This document shows, in pieces, positions 12,245 through 21,864 of a stretch of 64,000 nt of DNA. Source of the DNA: Scleroderma bovista (lineage: Eukaryota; Basidiomycota; Agaricomycetes; Boletales; Sclerodermataceae); assembly GCA_037178675.1 (NCBI GenBank), contig JAYMGJ010000203.1, positions 1-64,000 of the forward strand, given 5' to 3'. Under the pieces are notes generated by a model. It was not told where the DNA came from and made no database searches. It worked only from the letters and a program-made list of their open reading frames with translations. The position numbers were made by a program, and so were the translations under genes. How positions within the stretch are numbered: the first letter of the stretch is position 1; the number at the start of each line of letters is the position of its first letter.

Positions 12245-12770
12245 CACCATTACCAGTCAGTATACTTATCCTACCAGTATTGCCACGACCAGTGAATATC
12301 CTACTAGTATGACAATGACCGATCGGTATGCTACCAGTATGACAGTGACCGGTTGGTATGCCACCGGTATGCTACCGGTATGATAGTGACCGGTCGGTAT
12401 GCTACCGGTATGACAGTGACCAGTTGGTATGCCACCGGTATGACAGTTACCGGTCAATATGCTACCGGTATGACAGTGACTGGTTGGTATGCCACCGGTA
12501 TGCCACCGGTATGCTACCGGTTGTTATGCCACCGGTATGACAGGTACCGGTCGGTATGCTACCGGTATGATTGTGATCAGTCGGTATGCTACCAGTATGA
12601 CAGTGACCGGTTGGTATGCCACCGGTATGCTACCAGTATGACAGTTACCGGTCGGTATGCTACCGGTATGATAGTGACCGGTTGGTATGCCGTTGATATG
12701 ACACTGACCGGTTGGTATGCTACTGGTATGACACTGACCGGTTGGTATGACCAATTAATCATTACTGGCC
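12245..12770. repeat. 30-bp ACCGGT minisatellite, array B
   Basis: About 17 tandem copies of a 30-bp unit reading tatgctaccggtatgacagt plus gaccggtcgg, with small variants (ggttggtatgccaccggt). It is in the opposite orientation to array A at 9.7-10.4 kb, so the two arrays form a long, imperfect inverted repeat around the TET/JBP pseudogene. Repetitive reading frames on both strands are artefacts. Confidence 0.9.
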
Positions 12771-12914
12771 AGTACACCACCTGAATGCTTATCATTAACT
12801 TGTACTACTTGTATAATCATTTCCATTCAGTACAGCACCAGTCTTGTCTTTGCTAATATGTACAATCCTGACATGGCTATCATCAGCCTGGACTTGTTTC
12901 AAATATTTTTTCCT

Positions 12915-13500
12915 CTCTGGCCCGACCATACACTTATTGTGACACCCACACCCAGGCTGGACTATCCATTATGGTAACACACCTACCCTGGCCCGACCAT
13001 ACACTATGGTGATGCCCACACCCAGGCCGGACTGTACAATATGGTGACACCCCTACCCTGGCCTGACCATACACTATGGTGATGCCCACACCCAGGCCGG
13101 ACTGTACAATATGATGATACACCTATCCTGGCCCGACCATACACTATGGTGACTCACCTACCCTGGCCCAATCATACACTATGGTGACACCCACACCCAG
13201 GCCGGACTGTACAATATGGTGACACACCTACCCTGGCCTGACCATACACTATGGTGACACCCACACCCAGGCCGGACTGTTCAATATGCACCCATACCCT
13301 GGCCTGACCATACACTATGGTATCACCTACACCCAGGCCGGACTGTATATTATGGTTAAACTACACACTCTGGCCGGACCATACACTATGGTGATACCTA
13401 CATCCTGGCCCAAACCTATATTATGGTGACAACCCACCCCCAGGCTGGACCATGTATTATGGTGACAATTCCGCATACTGGCTGGACCATAAATCATGGC
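12915..13500. repeat. About 69-bp tandem array (two half-units)
   Basis: Direct repeats alternating two related halves: one near ctggcccgaccatacactat plus ggtgatgcccacaccc, the other near aggccggactgtacaatatg plus gtgacacacctaccc. Together they make a higher-order unit of about 69 bp repeated 6-8 times, degenerating after 13380. No gene is supported here. Confidence 0.8.
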
Positions 13501-13559
13501 AACACCCTTTAGTCCAGCCTGACCCCAGCTGGCCCATAACATACGGCCGATTGTCAACC

Positions 13560-13900
13560 CCCGCTGGCCGTAAAGTATGGTACAATGTAGGTACATTATG
13601 TGAACAACGACCCCACCACCATCTGTGACAACAACAACGACCCCACCCTCAACATTGTCGACATGGCCACCAACACTGACGACGACAACAGTGGCGTCGT
13701 CGACCACCAATGCGACGACAATGGCCAATGACACAACCACTACTCAACTGCATTGACAACGACCATCACCGGCATCGACAACATGAGACACTGGCCACCA
13801 CCACACTGGCCCACCAACGCGACAATAGCAACGACACCAACCCACTACCATTCACCACCCTGCATTGATGATCACACGATGACAGCGGCAGCACATTTAT
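13560..13900. repeat. Low-complexity ACC/GAC/CAA tract
   Basis: Simple-sequence-like DNA rich in acc, gac and caa triplets (for example caacaacaacgaccccaccc). Both strands stay open in several frames because of composition. No gene is supported. Confidence 0.6.
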
Positions 13901-13959
13901 TTAGTATAGTATTTAGTCTACGTCATACCTTGATACAATAAAAAAATGTTTGCTTTAAT

Positions 13960-14440
13960 GGCTCTTTTTTTTGTATTGATGTGTTATTGCTACTATACTA
14001 CTGACACTGGATTGACCCAGTATGTGGACAAATTTGGTGGTGTCCACAGGCAGGGGTGAATGGGTATTAATCTGTTCCTATCCTCTGCATTTGTATAGCC
14101 CTAATTTTTTCATCTAAGCAATTCCTATGCCAATGGGCACTCTAGCTAAAGGTGTATGGGTCAACCAAATATTAAATAAAATAAAATAATTCATAGTGGA
14201 GGAGGGCCACTAGGTTAGGTTTCAAACTCCACTAGGACCTAACACCCATACACCTTTAATTTGACTGCTGGCATCACTGTTGACAACCATGGTGGCAACC
14301 TGTGCCCCTAGGTGATGATGACCCATGCCTAAATGACAACAGAGACCCCTAACAATTATAGATTAATGAATATATTGTTACACTATTGCTTGTTCTTGAG
14401 ACATAACAACAATGATTGACTATTAGGTTTGTCTGTTAAT
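13960..14440. other. Gene-free stretch
   Basis: No coding signal. The only structure I see is the short inverted-repeat element at 14147-14258, described separately. The rest is unremarkable AT-rich sequence. Confidence 0.5.
14147..14258. mobile_element. Candidate 112-bp MITE
   Basis: Perfect 15-bp terminal inverted repeats: taaaggtgtatgggt at 14147-14161 and its reverse complement at 14244-14258. The interior is AT-rich, with a second, weaker inverted pair (ggttaggt and acctaac). Size and structure fit a miniature inverted-repeat element. No convincing target duplication is visible beyond TA, so the class is unassigned. Confidence 0.45.
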
Positions 14441-15760
14441 TACATTTTCTGATTGGTCTGAATGGTCTTAACTGTCTGACTAACTTACTGGCTGGGGTGT
14501 CTGGCTGCTATGACTCATATGGACAGTCTGACAGTCTGGGTGGTCTAAACTTTCTGAGTGACTTATTATCTGGGGGGCCTGATTGTGCTGGTTACTCTGA
14601 ATGGTCTTATCTATCTGACAACCTTACTAGCTGGAGAGTCTGACTGCTCTGACCAGTCTGACTGTCTGGGGGTTCTGATCAGTCTGACTGGTATGACATG
14701 TCTGGCAGGGACTTAAATGTTTGATTGGTCTGATTGGTCTGACCACTTTGACTAGTCTGGAGCTGTCTGGACTGTCTGTCTGGCCTGACTACCTGGTGGG
14801 TCTGACTACTGATCACTCTGACTGGTCTGCAGAAGTCTGAAGTGTCTGATTGCTCTGATTGCTCTGACTGATCTGACTGCCTAGGAGGTTTGACAACTCT
14901 GACTGCTCTGGAGTGGCCTGAAGTATCCAACTGGCCTGACTACCTGGTGGGTCTGACCACTCTGACTGGTCTGAAGCAGTCTGAAGTGTCTGACTGGCCT
15001 GACTGTCTGGGGGTCTGACTGGTCTGGAATGGCCTGAAGTGTCTGACTGGCCTGACTGCCTGAAGGGTTTGACTACTCTGACTGTTCTGACTGGTCTGGA
15101 GTGGCCTGAAATATCTGACTGCTTGGACTGCTTGGTGGGTCTGACCAATCTGACCAATCTGACTGGTCTGAAGTGGTCTGATAGTCTGACACTCTGGGGG
15201 GTCTAACCAGTCTGACTGGTCTGGGGTGGTCTGAAGTGTCTGACTGGCCTGACTGTCTTGAGGGTCTGACTGGTCTGATTGCTCTGACTGATCTAGAGTA
15301 GTCTGAAGTGTCTGACTGGCCTGACTGTCTGGGGGGTCTGACCACTCTGACCACTCTGACTGCTCTGGATTGGCCTGAACTATCTAACTGGCCTGGCTGT
15401 CTGGTGTGTCTGACCACTTTGACCACTCTGACCACTCTGACTGGTCTGACACAGTCTGAAGGGTCTGACTGGCCTGACTGTCTGGGGAATCTGACTGGTC
15501 TGGAGTGGCATGAAGCGTCTGACTGGCCTAACTGTCTGGGGGGTCTGACCAGTTTGGAGTGGCCTGGATTCTCTGATAGTCTGACACTCTGGGGTGTCTG
15601 ACTACTCTGACTACTCTGACTGGTCTGGAGTGTCTGAATGGTCTGACTGTCTGGTGGGTCTGATCAGTCTGATTGGTCTGACATGTTTGGCAGGGTCTTA
15701 AATACCTGACTGACTTACTGTCTGGGGTATCTGACTGCTCTGACTGCTCTGGGTGGTCTT
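14440..15760. repeat. CTGACT-type satellite, left part
   Basis: Long tract of imperfect tandem blocks built from tctgactg, gtctgactgg, cctgactgtctgg and ggggggtctgac, with a loose period of about 10 bp and longer super-periods. Copia element 1 is inserted at its right end, and the tract continues at 20960. Both-strand ORFs rich in Arg-Gln-Ser or Leu-Thr-Thr are artefacts. Confidence 0.9.
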
Positions 15761-15765
15761 AAGTG

Positions 15766-16072
15766 TTTTGTGAGGTGAACTGGCAAAACTCGACACTAGA
15801 CAAGAGTCACAAAAGACTCAGTACTTCTGTGCAAACAGAGACTTCATTTAACTAACCTAGACAAGAGTCACAAAAGACTACATAGGTCAGTATTATAGTA
15901 AATGAATGTGTAGAGTAGCCTTACCTCAGTACTTCTGTGCAAACAGAGACTGAGGTACGAAACGAAAGAAAAAACATCCTATAAAGAATGACCGTGATTA
16001 TGTAAGGAATGCTCGGCGTGTCCATACTAAGAATAAGGAAAAATGGTACTGTAGGGACCGGGAATTTCAACA
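15766..16072 (-). repeat. Element 1 3' LTR
   Basis: 307 bp; on the plus strand it begins ttttgtgaggtg and ends gaatttcaaca. It holds two copies of gacaagagtcacaaaagact and two of tcagtacttctgtgcaaaca. One copy of the latter is part of an inverted repeat with stem acctcagt / actgaggt. Confidence 0.95.
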
Positions 16073-16096
16073 CACCCACTCGACGAGATAGTCCTT

Positions 16097-19000
16097 TTAA
16101 ATAATCAAACCCATACCTTCTATAAAACGAATGTGTTTCTCTCGACTGAGAGGTTTCGTGAGTACGTCGGCGACCTGTTCCGCAGTTGGTAGGTACTCCA
16201 AGATGATCTCTCCTTCGTCTACTTTCTCCCTGATGTAATGATGACGGATCGCGATGTGCTTCGTCCGATCATGGAAAGTAGCATTCTTCGCAAGAGACAT
16301 CGCCGACTGATTGTCAATTAATAGCTTGACGGGCGTGCGTGAGAGTGATGGCTCGATCTCCGAAAATAATAATTTTAGCCAGGTGGCTTCCTTCGCGGCG
16401 GCGGCGGCAGCCATATACTCAGCTTCCGTGCTCGAGAGAGCAACGGACGGCTGCTTCTTCGATGACCAGCTGATAGCTGCTCCAGCTGTAACAAAAGTGT
16501 AGCCAGAAATTGAGCGGCGGTCATTCACGTCGCCAGCCCAGTCCACGTCGACATAGCCCAGTAGGGACATCTCCGACGTCTTCCTGTAAATGAGACGGGT
16601 GTCCGTCGTGCCACGTAGGTAGCAGTAAACTCGTTTTAAAGCTGCAAAATGCGCCTGTCCGGGGCAAGCTGCATGTTTGCTCAATGCACCCACTGCATAT
16701 GCCAGGTCTGGACGCGTCGCCAGCATGGCATACATGAGTCCACCGAGCGCGCTTTGATATGTCTTAGCGTCGACTTCGGGGACATCAATTTTGACGAGCT
16801 TCGCGTTGGTCTCAAGTGGGGTGGAGACGGATCGTCCGTCCTTTAAGCCAAAACGATCTAAGATCGTCTCGATGTAGCGGCGTTGGGACAAGGTAATGGT
16901 TCCTTGTTGGCGGTCGCGGACGACCTCCATGCCAAGGATCCACCGTGCTTCACCTAAGTCCGTTATTTCGAAGTGGTCCGACAGCTGTGACTTGAGGTGT
17001 TTGATGGCATCAAGGTTCTTTGAGAAAATTAGTTTGTCGTCGACGTAGACAGCAACGATCACTAGATCGCCATTCTCGTCCTTATAAAAAAGACTGTGGT
17101 CAGCCTCGCTGCGCGTGAATCCAAGGGACTCAAACGTTTTTCGTAGCGTGTCGTACCATGCCTTCGAGGCTTGTTTGAGACCGTAAAGGGCACGCTGTAA
17201 ACGCCAAACAACCTTTGAGTCATCGCGGAAGCCAGGTGGAGGACGGAGATAAATCTCCTCCTCCAATTCGCCGTTCAGAAAGGCGGCCTTGACATCTACT
17301 TGATGTACTTCGAGGTCATGCTGTGCGGCGAGTGCGAGTAGGGAACGAATGGTAGTGAACTTTGTGACGGGCGCGAATGTATCCGTATAATCGAGTCCTT
17401 CTATTTGCGTGTACCCTTTCGCGACGAGGCGAGCCTTGTACTTGTCGATTTCGCCGTCTGGCCCACGCTTGATTTTAAAGACCCATTTTGAGTCGATTAT
17501 CTTGCGATCGGGCGGCGTCTCGACTTCCTGGTACAGGCCGATCTCCTTGAACGTATTTAGTTCGATTGCCATCGCTTCCAGCCATAGATCAGGGTCTGGA
17601 CGACCAATGGTGTCGCTGTAGGTGAGTGGTTCGCTCTCTAGAGGCGTTGCGGTGGCAGCGCGGCAAGCACTTTGCGTGAGTGTGTCACGGTGTGACTCGT
17701 CACAGTCCACCATATCAGCGCGTGCGTCCGTCTCTCCTCTGTCGTCAACACCCTCAATGCGAGCTGGTAAGTCGTCCGTCCCTTCATTGTTAAGTTGAAT
17801 TTCCTCTTCCAGGGTAGTCCTCTCATAGGCGTTGACGAAGAAACACGAGTCGTCGTCGCGGATCGGCGCTCTGCGGGCGCGGGAAGAGCGCCTCACAGCT
17901 GGAGTGGGAATCGGGACTGGATACGGCAACGGTGGAGCGGGCGGATGGCTCGAACGTCCGTCAAAGGTACGTTCTCGCTGTTTGGCGTGCTGTTGACCCT
18001 TACTAACCTGCCGTTCGACAGGAACTTCGATCCTCACGATTTGGCGGCTCAAAACGCCATCTGGAGGCGATCCAGAGCGATCAGATGAAACGGGTGCGTG
18101 TATCAACACATTTTCGATATCGTTGACCCTTTCTGAAGGTGTCCCGTCGACGGATTCGCCATCCGAGTCCTCGTTGGTGCTGACTGTCTCCCCATCCCCA
18201 ACAGGTGAGTATGAGGTCGTTTGTATGGCCTCAGGAACCATTCCGACCGCTAACTGTTTCGTTTCTTCAACGTTTAAGTTCGTATCGTCAATCTTGACAC
18301 AGCTGGGGGCGTTGGCGCTTCCTTCGTTGAAGATGACGTCCCTGGACTCAAAAATGCGGCCGCTCGCACGATGCACGCAAATATAGGCCTTGCGATTCTC
18401 TGCGAAGCCCAAGAAGGTGCATTCGACGGATTTAGCGTCGAGTTTGCGCCGTTTCTCGTCAGGTACGTGGACGTGCGCTTTGCATCCGAAAACTCTCAAA
18501 TGCGCGACTGACGGCTTGTTTCCAGTGAACGCTTCGTGCGGTGTAAATCCGTTGGCGATCGCGCGGGTAGGTACACGATTTAAGATGTGCGTAGCGTAGA
18601 GAATTGCATCCCCCCAGTAGGCGTTGGGGAGTCCAGCGTCGAACAGCATCGCACGAGCCATCTCGACAAGTGTGTGGTTCATCCGTTCGGAGACGCCGTT
18701 CTCCTGCGGTGTGTACGCATTCGTCATTTCGTGATGAATTCCTTTCGACTTAAAATAGTCTTGTAGGGCAGTTGATCCGTATTCTCCGCCTCCATCGCTG
18801 CGAAAATAATTCGCGCGTTCGCCCGTCTCTGCCTCCGCTCGCTCAAGGTACTCCTTGGTAAGCTTTGGCACTTCGTTTTTTAACTTTATTAACTTGACGA
18901 TGAGGCGATGTGAATGGCCGTCGATGAATGTAACAAAGTAGCGGTAGCCTCTCCGTGCTGTTGTTTCCATGGGTCCACAGACGTCCGAGTACGTTCTGTG

Positions 19001-20023
19001 TAGTACCCTTGGACTTTCAACATTGGATTCGGAAGGAATCACAGCGTGGTGCTGTTTCCCCTCGAGACAAGGTACGCATTTATCTTCGTGCGTTTCCTTC
19101 GAGTCGCTGATGACTATTCCGTCGACCATTCCTTTCTTTAGCAATTTCAAAATTGATTGAACATTTACATGTCCAAGTCGACGGTGCCAGACATCAATGT
19201 TGGCTTCTGAAGATGTCTTTCGAGATGCGAGAGCCGTAAGAGGAAGTTCGGGGTCGAGAGAGGTCGAGGGACCATGAACTATGTAGGCCGTTTGGTCTTC
19301 AAGGCAGGGCGTTGCAGCTAACAGGTATAATGAGTTTCGTTTGTAGCCTTTGCCCACCACTTGATTTCCGTCTAGGATTCGACAGGAGTCGCGGCCAAAA
19401 GTGACTTCAAGGTTGAATTCAGCTAGATACGAGACAGAAAGAAGATTCCTGTCGAGGTCGGGCACGTAGTAGACATCGCGTATGACGGTGGTCGCTGTGT
19501 GCCCACCATCCAATTTAAGGTTGACACGGATGCGTCCTATACCCACCGCAGGGATAGATGTTCCGTTTCCAACGGTGACGGATTGGGGTGGTACAAGCCG
19601 ACGATACGTCGTGAACCATTTGCGCTGGCATGACATATGGGCTGACGCGCCTGAGTCTATAATCCAGTCGCGAATGGTGGCTTTGTCCATCTGGTTTCGG
19701 GCCATGAACAGACGAAGAGGCAGAGGTGAGTCTCCATCCACCTGTGCAACACGAGCCGCTAACTCAGTCTTTTCCTCCTTAGGCTTTTCTTTTGACTTGT
19801 CTGTTCCGTCCTTCGCAGCTACGTCGCGCTTTTTCTTATAGCAGACATCTTCTGCATGGCCGTCCTTTGAGCAGTAGGTGCAGGTGCCCTTCTTCTTCTG
19901 ACCCTTTTTACCAGATTTGGCTTTTCCCTTGCCCTTTGTTTGGCTCGTCGCCTTCGCACTAAGGGCTGTTTGTCCCGGTGATTTCCGTGACCTCTCTTCG
20001 ATGAGAACTTGGTTTATAACCAT
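16097..20023 (-). CDS. pol: Element 1 Pol polyprotein
   Basis: 1308 residues open from the Gag C-terminus through Pol. A CCHC zinc knuckle (CTYCSKDGHAEDVC, near residue 48) is followed by an aspartic protease motif (IIDSGASAHM, near 120) and a GAG-pre-integrase block (WHRRLGHVNVQSILK). The integrase has SDVCGP, RSDGGGEYG and QENGVSERMN carrying the DDE triad. The RT shows FLNGELEEEIYLRPPPGF and YVDD near residue 990, and the RNase H has VDWAGDVNDRRSISGYTF. All catalytic motifs look intact. In full-length relatives this region is fused in frame to Gag. Here the Gag frame ends 10 bases into this ORF, and roughly 30 residues of the expected linker before VINQVLIEE seem to be missing. Confidence 0.95.
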   Translation of the reverse strand: MVINQVLIEERSRKSPGQTALSAKATSQTKGKGKAKSGKKGQKKKGTCTYCSKDGHAEDVCYKKKRDVAAKDGTDKSKEKPKEEKTELAARVAQVDGDSPLPLRLFMARNQMDKATIRDWIIDSGASAHMSCQRKWFTTYRRLVPPQSVTVGNGTSIPAVGIGRIRVNLKLDGGHTATTVIRDVYYVPDLDRNLLSVSYLAEFNLEVTFGRDSCRILDGNQVVGKGYKRNSLYLLAATPCLEDQTAYIVHGPSTSLDPELPLTALASRKTSSEANIDVWHRRLGHVNVQSILKLLKKGMVDGIVISDSKETHEDKCVPCLEGKQHHAVIPSESNVESPRVLHRTYSDVCGPMETTARRGYRYFVTFIDGHSHRLIVKLIKLKNEVPKLTKEYLERAEAETGERANYFRSDGGGEYGSTALQDYFKSKGIHHEMTNAYTPQENGVSERMNHTLVEMARAMLFDAGLPNAYWGDAILYATHILNRVPTRAIANGFTPHEAFTGNKPSVAHLRVFGCKAHVHVPDEKRRKLDAKSVECTFLGFAENRKAYICVHRASGRIFESRDVIFNEGSANAPSCVKIDDTNLNVEETKQLAVGMVPEAIQTTSYSPVGDGETVSTNEDSDGESVDGTPSERVNDIENVLIHAPVSSDRSGSPPDGVLSRQIVRIEVPVERQVSKGQQHAKQRERTFDGRSSHPPAPPLPYPVPIPTPAVRRSSRARRAPIRDDDSCFFVNAYERTTLEEEIQLNNEGTDDLPARIEGVDDRGETDARADMVDCDESHRDTLTQSACRAATATPLESEPLTYSDTIGRPDPDLWLEAMAIELNTFKEIGLYQEVETPPDRKIIDSKWVFKIKRGPDGEIDKYKARLVAKGYTQIEGLDYTDTFAPVTKFTTIRSLLALAAQHDLEVHQVDVKAAFLNGELEEEIYLRPPPGFRDDSKVVWRLQRALYGLKQASKAWYDTLRKTFESLGFTRSEADHSLFYKDENGDLVIVAVYVDDKLIFSKNLDAIKHLKSQLSDHFEITDLGEARWILGMEVVRDRQQGTITLSQRRYIETILDRFGLKDGRSVSTPLETNAKLVKIDVPEVDAKTYQSALGGLMYAMLATRPDLAYAVGALSKHAACPGQAHFAALKRVYCYLRGTTDTRLIYRKTSEMSLLGYVDVDWAGDVNDRRSISGYTFVTAGAAISWSSKKQPSVALSSTEAEYMAAAAAAKEATWLKLLFSEIEPSLSRTPVKLLIDNQSAMSLAKNATFHDRTKHIAIRHHYIREKVDEGEIILEYLPTAEQVADVLTKPLSREKHIRFIEGMGLII

Positions 20024-20589
20024 GTCAGGAGGGATATTACCATTGCTATGGCTACGAGCGAGTCATCAAGCAGCTGGCCAATGGTTTTTAAGACATTAGC
20101 CTTTTGCCGCATCAGATTCAATTGGGATTCCATGGCAGTGTCGTCCAAGAGCGTGCTCCGAAAAAGTTCGCTTATAAGGTACGCAATCGATTGTTTCCCG
20201 CGACCTTCGTATCGCTCACTGAGCTTTTTCCAGACTTCGGCGGATGTCGTGGAATAGAGAACTCCGCTGAGGGGTTCGTCCTTCAGTGTGAGCATTAGTT
20301 GGGCATGAGCCTCTTTGTCCTTCGCGAGCCATTCCTCAAGTTCGTCTGGCTGCGTGGCTGCATCCGGTTTTGGATCTTCTCCGCTAACAACTGACCAAAG
20401 GTGTTGGACACCCAGGACTGTTTGGACCCGAAATTTCCACATGTGAAAATTGGTTCCATCGTTGTCGAGAGAAGGAATGTCGTATAGACGACTCAAGCCA
20501 GATGTGGCCTTGTTCGACACTGTAGAAAGTGTGGTTGCAGACTTTAAAGATTTTCCAGCCGCGGAGGCTGAGGTACCGGGAGCGGACAT
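20014..20589 (-). CDS. gag: Element 1 Gag N-terminal part (UBN2-like)
   Basis: Gag capsid-like region of a copia element, starting at the Met at 20589, 58 bp from the 5' LTR. It contains GTNFHMWKFRVQTVL, a typical Gag opening, then LMLTLKDEPLSGVLYSTTSA and VWKKLSERYEGRGKQSIAYL of the UBN2 family. It ends after LVAIAMVISLL by a frame change. The following Pol ORF overlaps by 10 bases in another frame. The missing linker residues suggest a small deletion with frameshift rather than programmed frameshifting. Confidence 0.85.
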   Translation of the reverse strand: MSAPGTSASAAGKSLKSATTLSTVSNKATSGLSRLYDIPSLDNDGTNFHMWKFRVQTVLGVQHLWSVVSGEDPKPDAATQPDELEEWLAKDKEAHAQLMLTLKDEPLSGVLYSTTSAEVWKKLSERYEGRGKQSIAYLISELFRSTLLDDTAMESQLNLMRQKANVLKTIGQLLDDSLVAIAMVISLLTWL

Positions 20590-20634
20590 TGTGCGGGAGT
20601 TGTAGTACTATGTCGTCTAGTGTTGTAAGAGCTC

Positions 20635-20647
20635 AGGGCTCATAACC
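20635..20647 (-). promoter_or_regulatory. Element 1 primer-binding site
   Basis: On the minus strand ggttatgagccct directly follows the 5' LTR. It is complementary to the anticodon stem-loop of initiator tRNA-Met (GGGCUCAUAACC), as in Drosophila copia, which primes with a half tRNA. Confidence 0.75.
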
Positions 20648-20954
20648 TTTTGTGAGGTGAACTGGCAAAACTCGACACTAGACAAGAGTCACAAAAGACT
20701 CAGTACTTCTGTGCAAACAGAGACTTCATTTAACTAACCTAGACAAGAGTCACAAAAGACTACATAGGTCAGTATTATAGTAAATGAATGTGTAGAGTAG
20801 CCTTACCTCAGTACTTCTGTGCAAACAGAGACTGAGGTACGAAACGAAAGAAAAAACATCCTATAAAGAATGACTGTGATTATGTAAGGAATGCTCGGTG
20901 TGTCCATACTGAGAATAAGGAAAAATGGTACTGTAGGGACCGGGAATTTCAACA
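20648..20954 (-). repeat. Element 1 5' LTR
   Basis: 307 bp, identical to the 3' LTR except for three positions. Two of the three are C/T changes at CpG (gaccgtg/gactgtg and ggcgtg/ggtgtg). Confidence 0.95.
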
Positions 20955-20959
20955 AAGTG

Positions 20960-21345
20960 ACTGACTGACTGACTGACTGAGGGGTCTGACTGGTCTGACT
21001 GGTCTGGGTGTCTGACTGTCTGACTGTCTGGGGGGTCTGACTGCTCTGACTGATCTGACAGGTCTTAAATGTCTGAGTGACTTACTGTCTGGGGGGTCTG
21101 ACTGCTCTGACTGCTCTGGGTGGTCTTAAGTGTCTGAGTGACTTACTGTCTGAGGGGTCTGACTAGTCTGGGTGGTCTTAAGTGTCTGACTGACTTACTG
21201 TCTGGGGGGTCTGACTGGTCTGACTGGCCTGGAGTGGTCTTAAATGACTGACTGACTTACTGTCTGGGTGGTCTGGGTGGTCTTAAGTGTCTGAGTGACT
21301 TACTGTCTGGAGGGTCTGACTGGTCTGGAGTGGTCTTAAATGTCT
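20960..21345. repeat. CTGACT-type satellite, right part
   Basis: Continuation of the satellite interrupted by element 1, starting with gactgactgactgactg and passing into gtctgactggtctgggtg-type blocks and a recurring gtggtcttaagtgtctgagt module. Confidence 0.9.
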
Positions 21346-21538
21346 GATTCCAGAACTCCCAGTCTGATGCCAGATGCTCCCAGACTGTTAAGTCATGTCA
21401 GACCATTTCAGACTGTTAAGAGACCTAAGTGCTGTCAGAGAAATTGTCACCTTGCTGATTCATTGAGGCATAACTCTGTGGGTGCACAGTCAGAGTCAAT
21501 GCAACCCCCAGATTGTGTGGATTTCTGGGAGCTGCTAT
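21346..21538. other. Unassigned sequence beside satellite
   Basis: Short transition between the satellite and a Gag remnant. It shows a few cagactgttaag repeats. Nothing else is recognised. Confidence 0.4.
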
Positions 21539-21835
21539 CTAATTTTTTGACTCTGCAGCAGTGGGAGTCACAGCCTTGGCAGCGCGGGCCTTGGCCTTAG
21601 AGCTCTTGGAGGTGGACTTAGGGCAGTCCCTGGCCATATGGCCTGGCTGCCCACAGAACATGCAGAGCTTCTCTTTGATGTGCCACTGGCTCTCTTCCTT
21701 GGTCAACTTTCCATCTTTTCCAAGATGGGTGGGGGTTTTGGAAAAGGACCCAGAACCGACCGCTCGACCCACTGACTCAAAACTCTTGAAAAAAGTGTGT
21801 TGGGGGGTTGCTACAGTGGACCTAGAGGACAGAAG
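21539..21835 (-). pseudogene. Ty3/gypsy-type Gag remnant
   Basis: C-terminal Gag fragment. The region LGKDGKLTKEESQWHIKEK is followed by the CCHC knuckle CMFCGQPGHMARDCP and a Lys/Ala-rich tail ending at 21539. The spacing of the LTKEE segment before the knuckle resembles fungal gypsy Gag proteins rather than the copia elements nearby. The frame continues upstream to about 21835 without a start and is cut off by the insertion of copia element 2. No protease or RT of this element is present. Confidence 0.6.
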
Positions 21836-21864
21836 CTGTGGTAGGAAATTGGTAACCCTGTAGT

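Larger units (their letters stand above)
15766..20954 (-). mobile_element. Ty1/copia element 1, full length
   Basis: LTR retrotransposon of 5189 bp on the minus strand. It has 307-bp LTRs (three differences) and a 5-bp target duplication, aagtg, at 15761-15765 and 20955-20959. A primer-binding site abuts the 5' LTR and a short polypurine run (gagtgggtg on the minus strand) abuts the 3' LTR. Gene order protease, integrase, RT, RNase H places it in Ty1/copia. It is inserted in the CTGACT satellite. The LTRs are almost identical, so insertion is recent, but gag and pol are out of frame with each other. Confidence 0.95.

Noticed and set aside
9690..12795. Regular repeats resembling a CRISPR array or repetitive proteins
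   Set aside because: Units are contiguous 30-bp minisatellite copies without unique spacers, the genome is eukaryotic, and the ORFs (for example YATGMTVTGRYATGM) are open only because the repeat length is a multiple of three.
14679..15601. Overlapping Arg/Gln/Ser-rich and Leu/Thr-rich ORFs on both strands
   Set aside because: They are produced by the CTGACT satellite; there is no codon structure, start context or splice signal.
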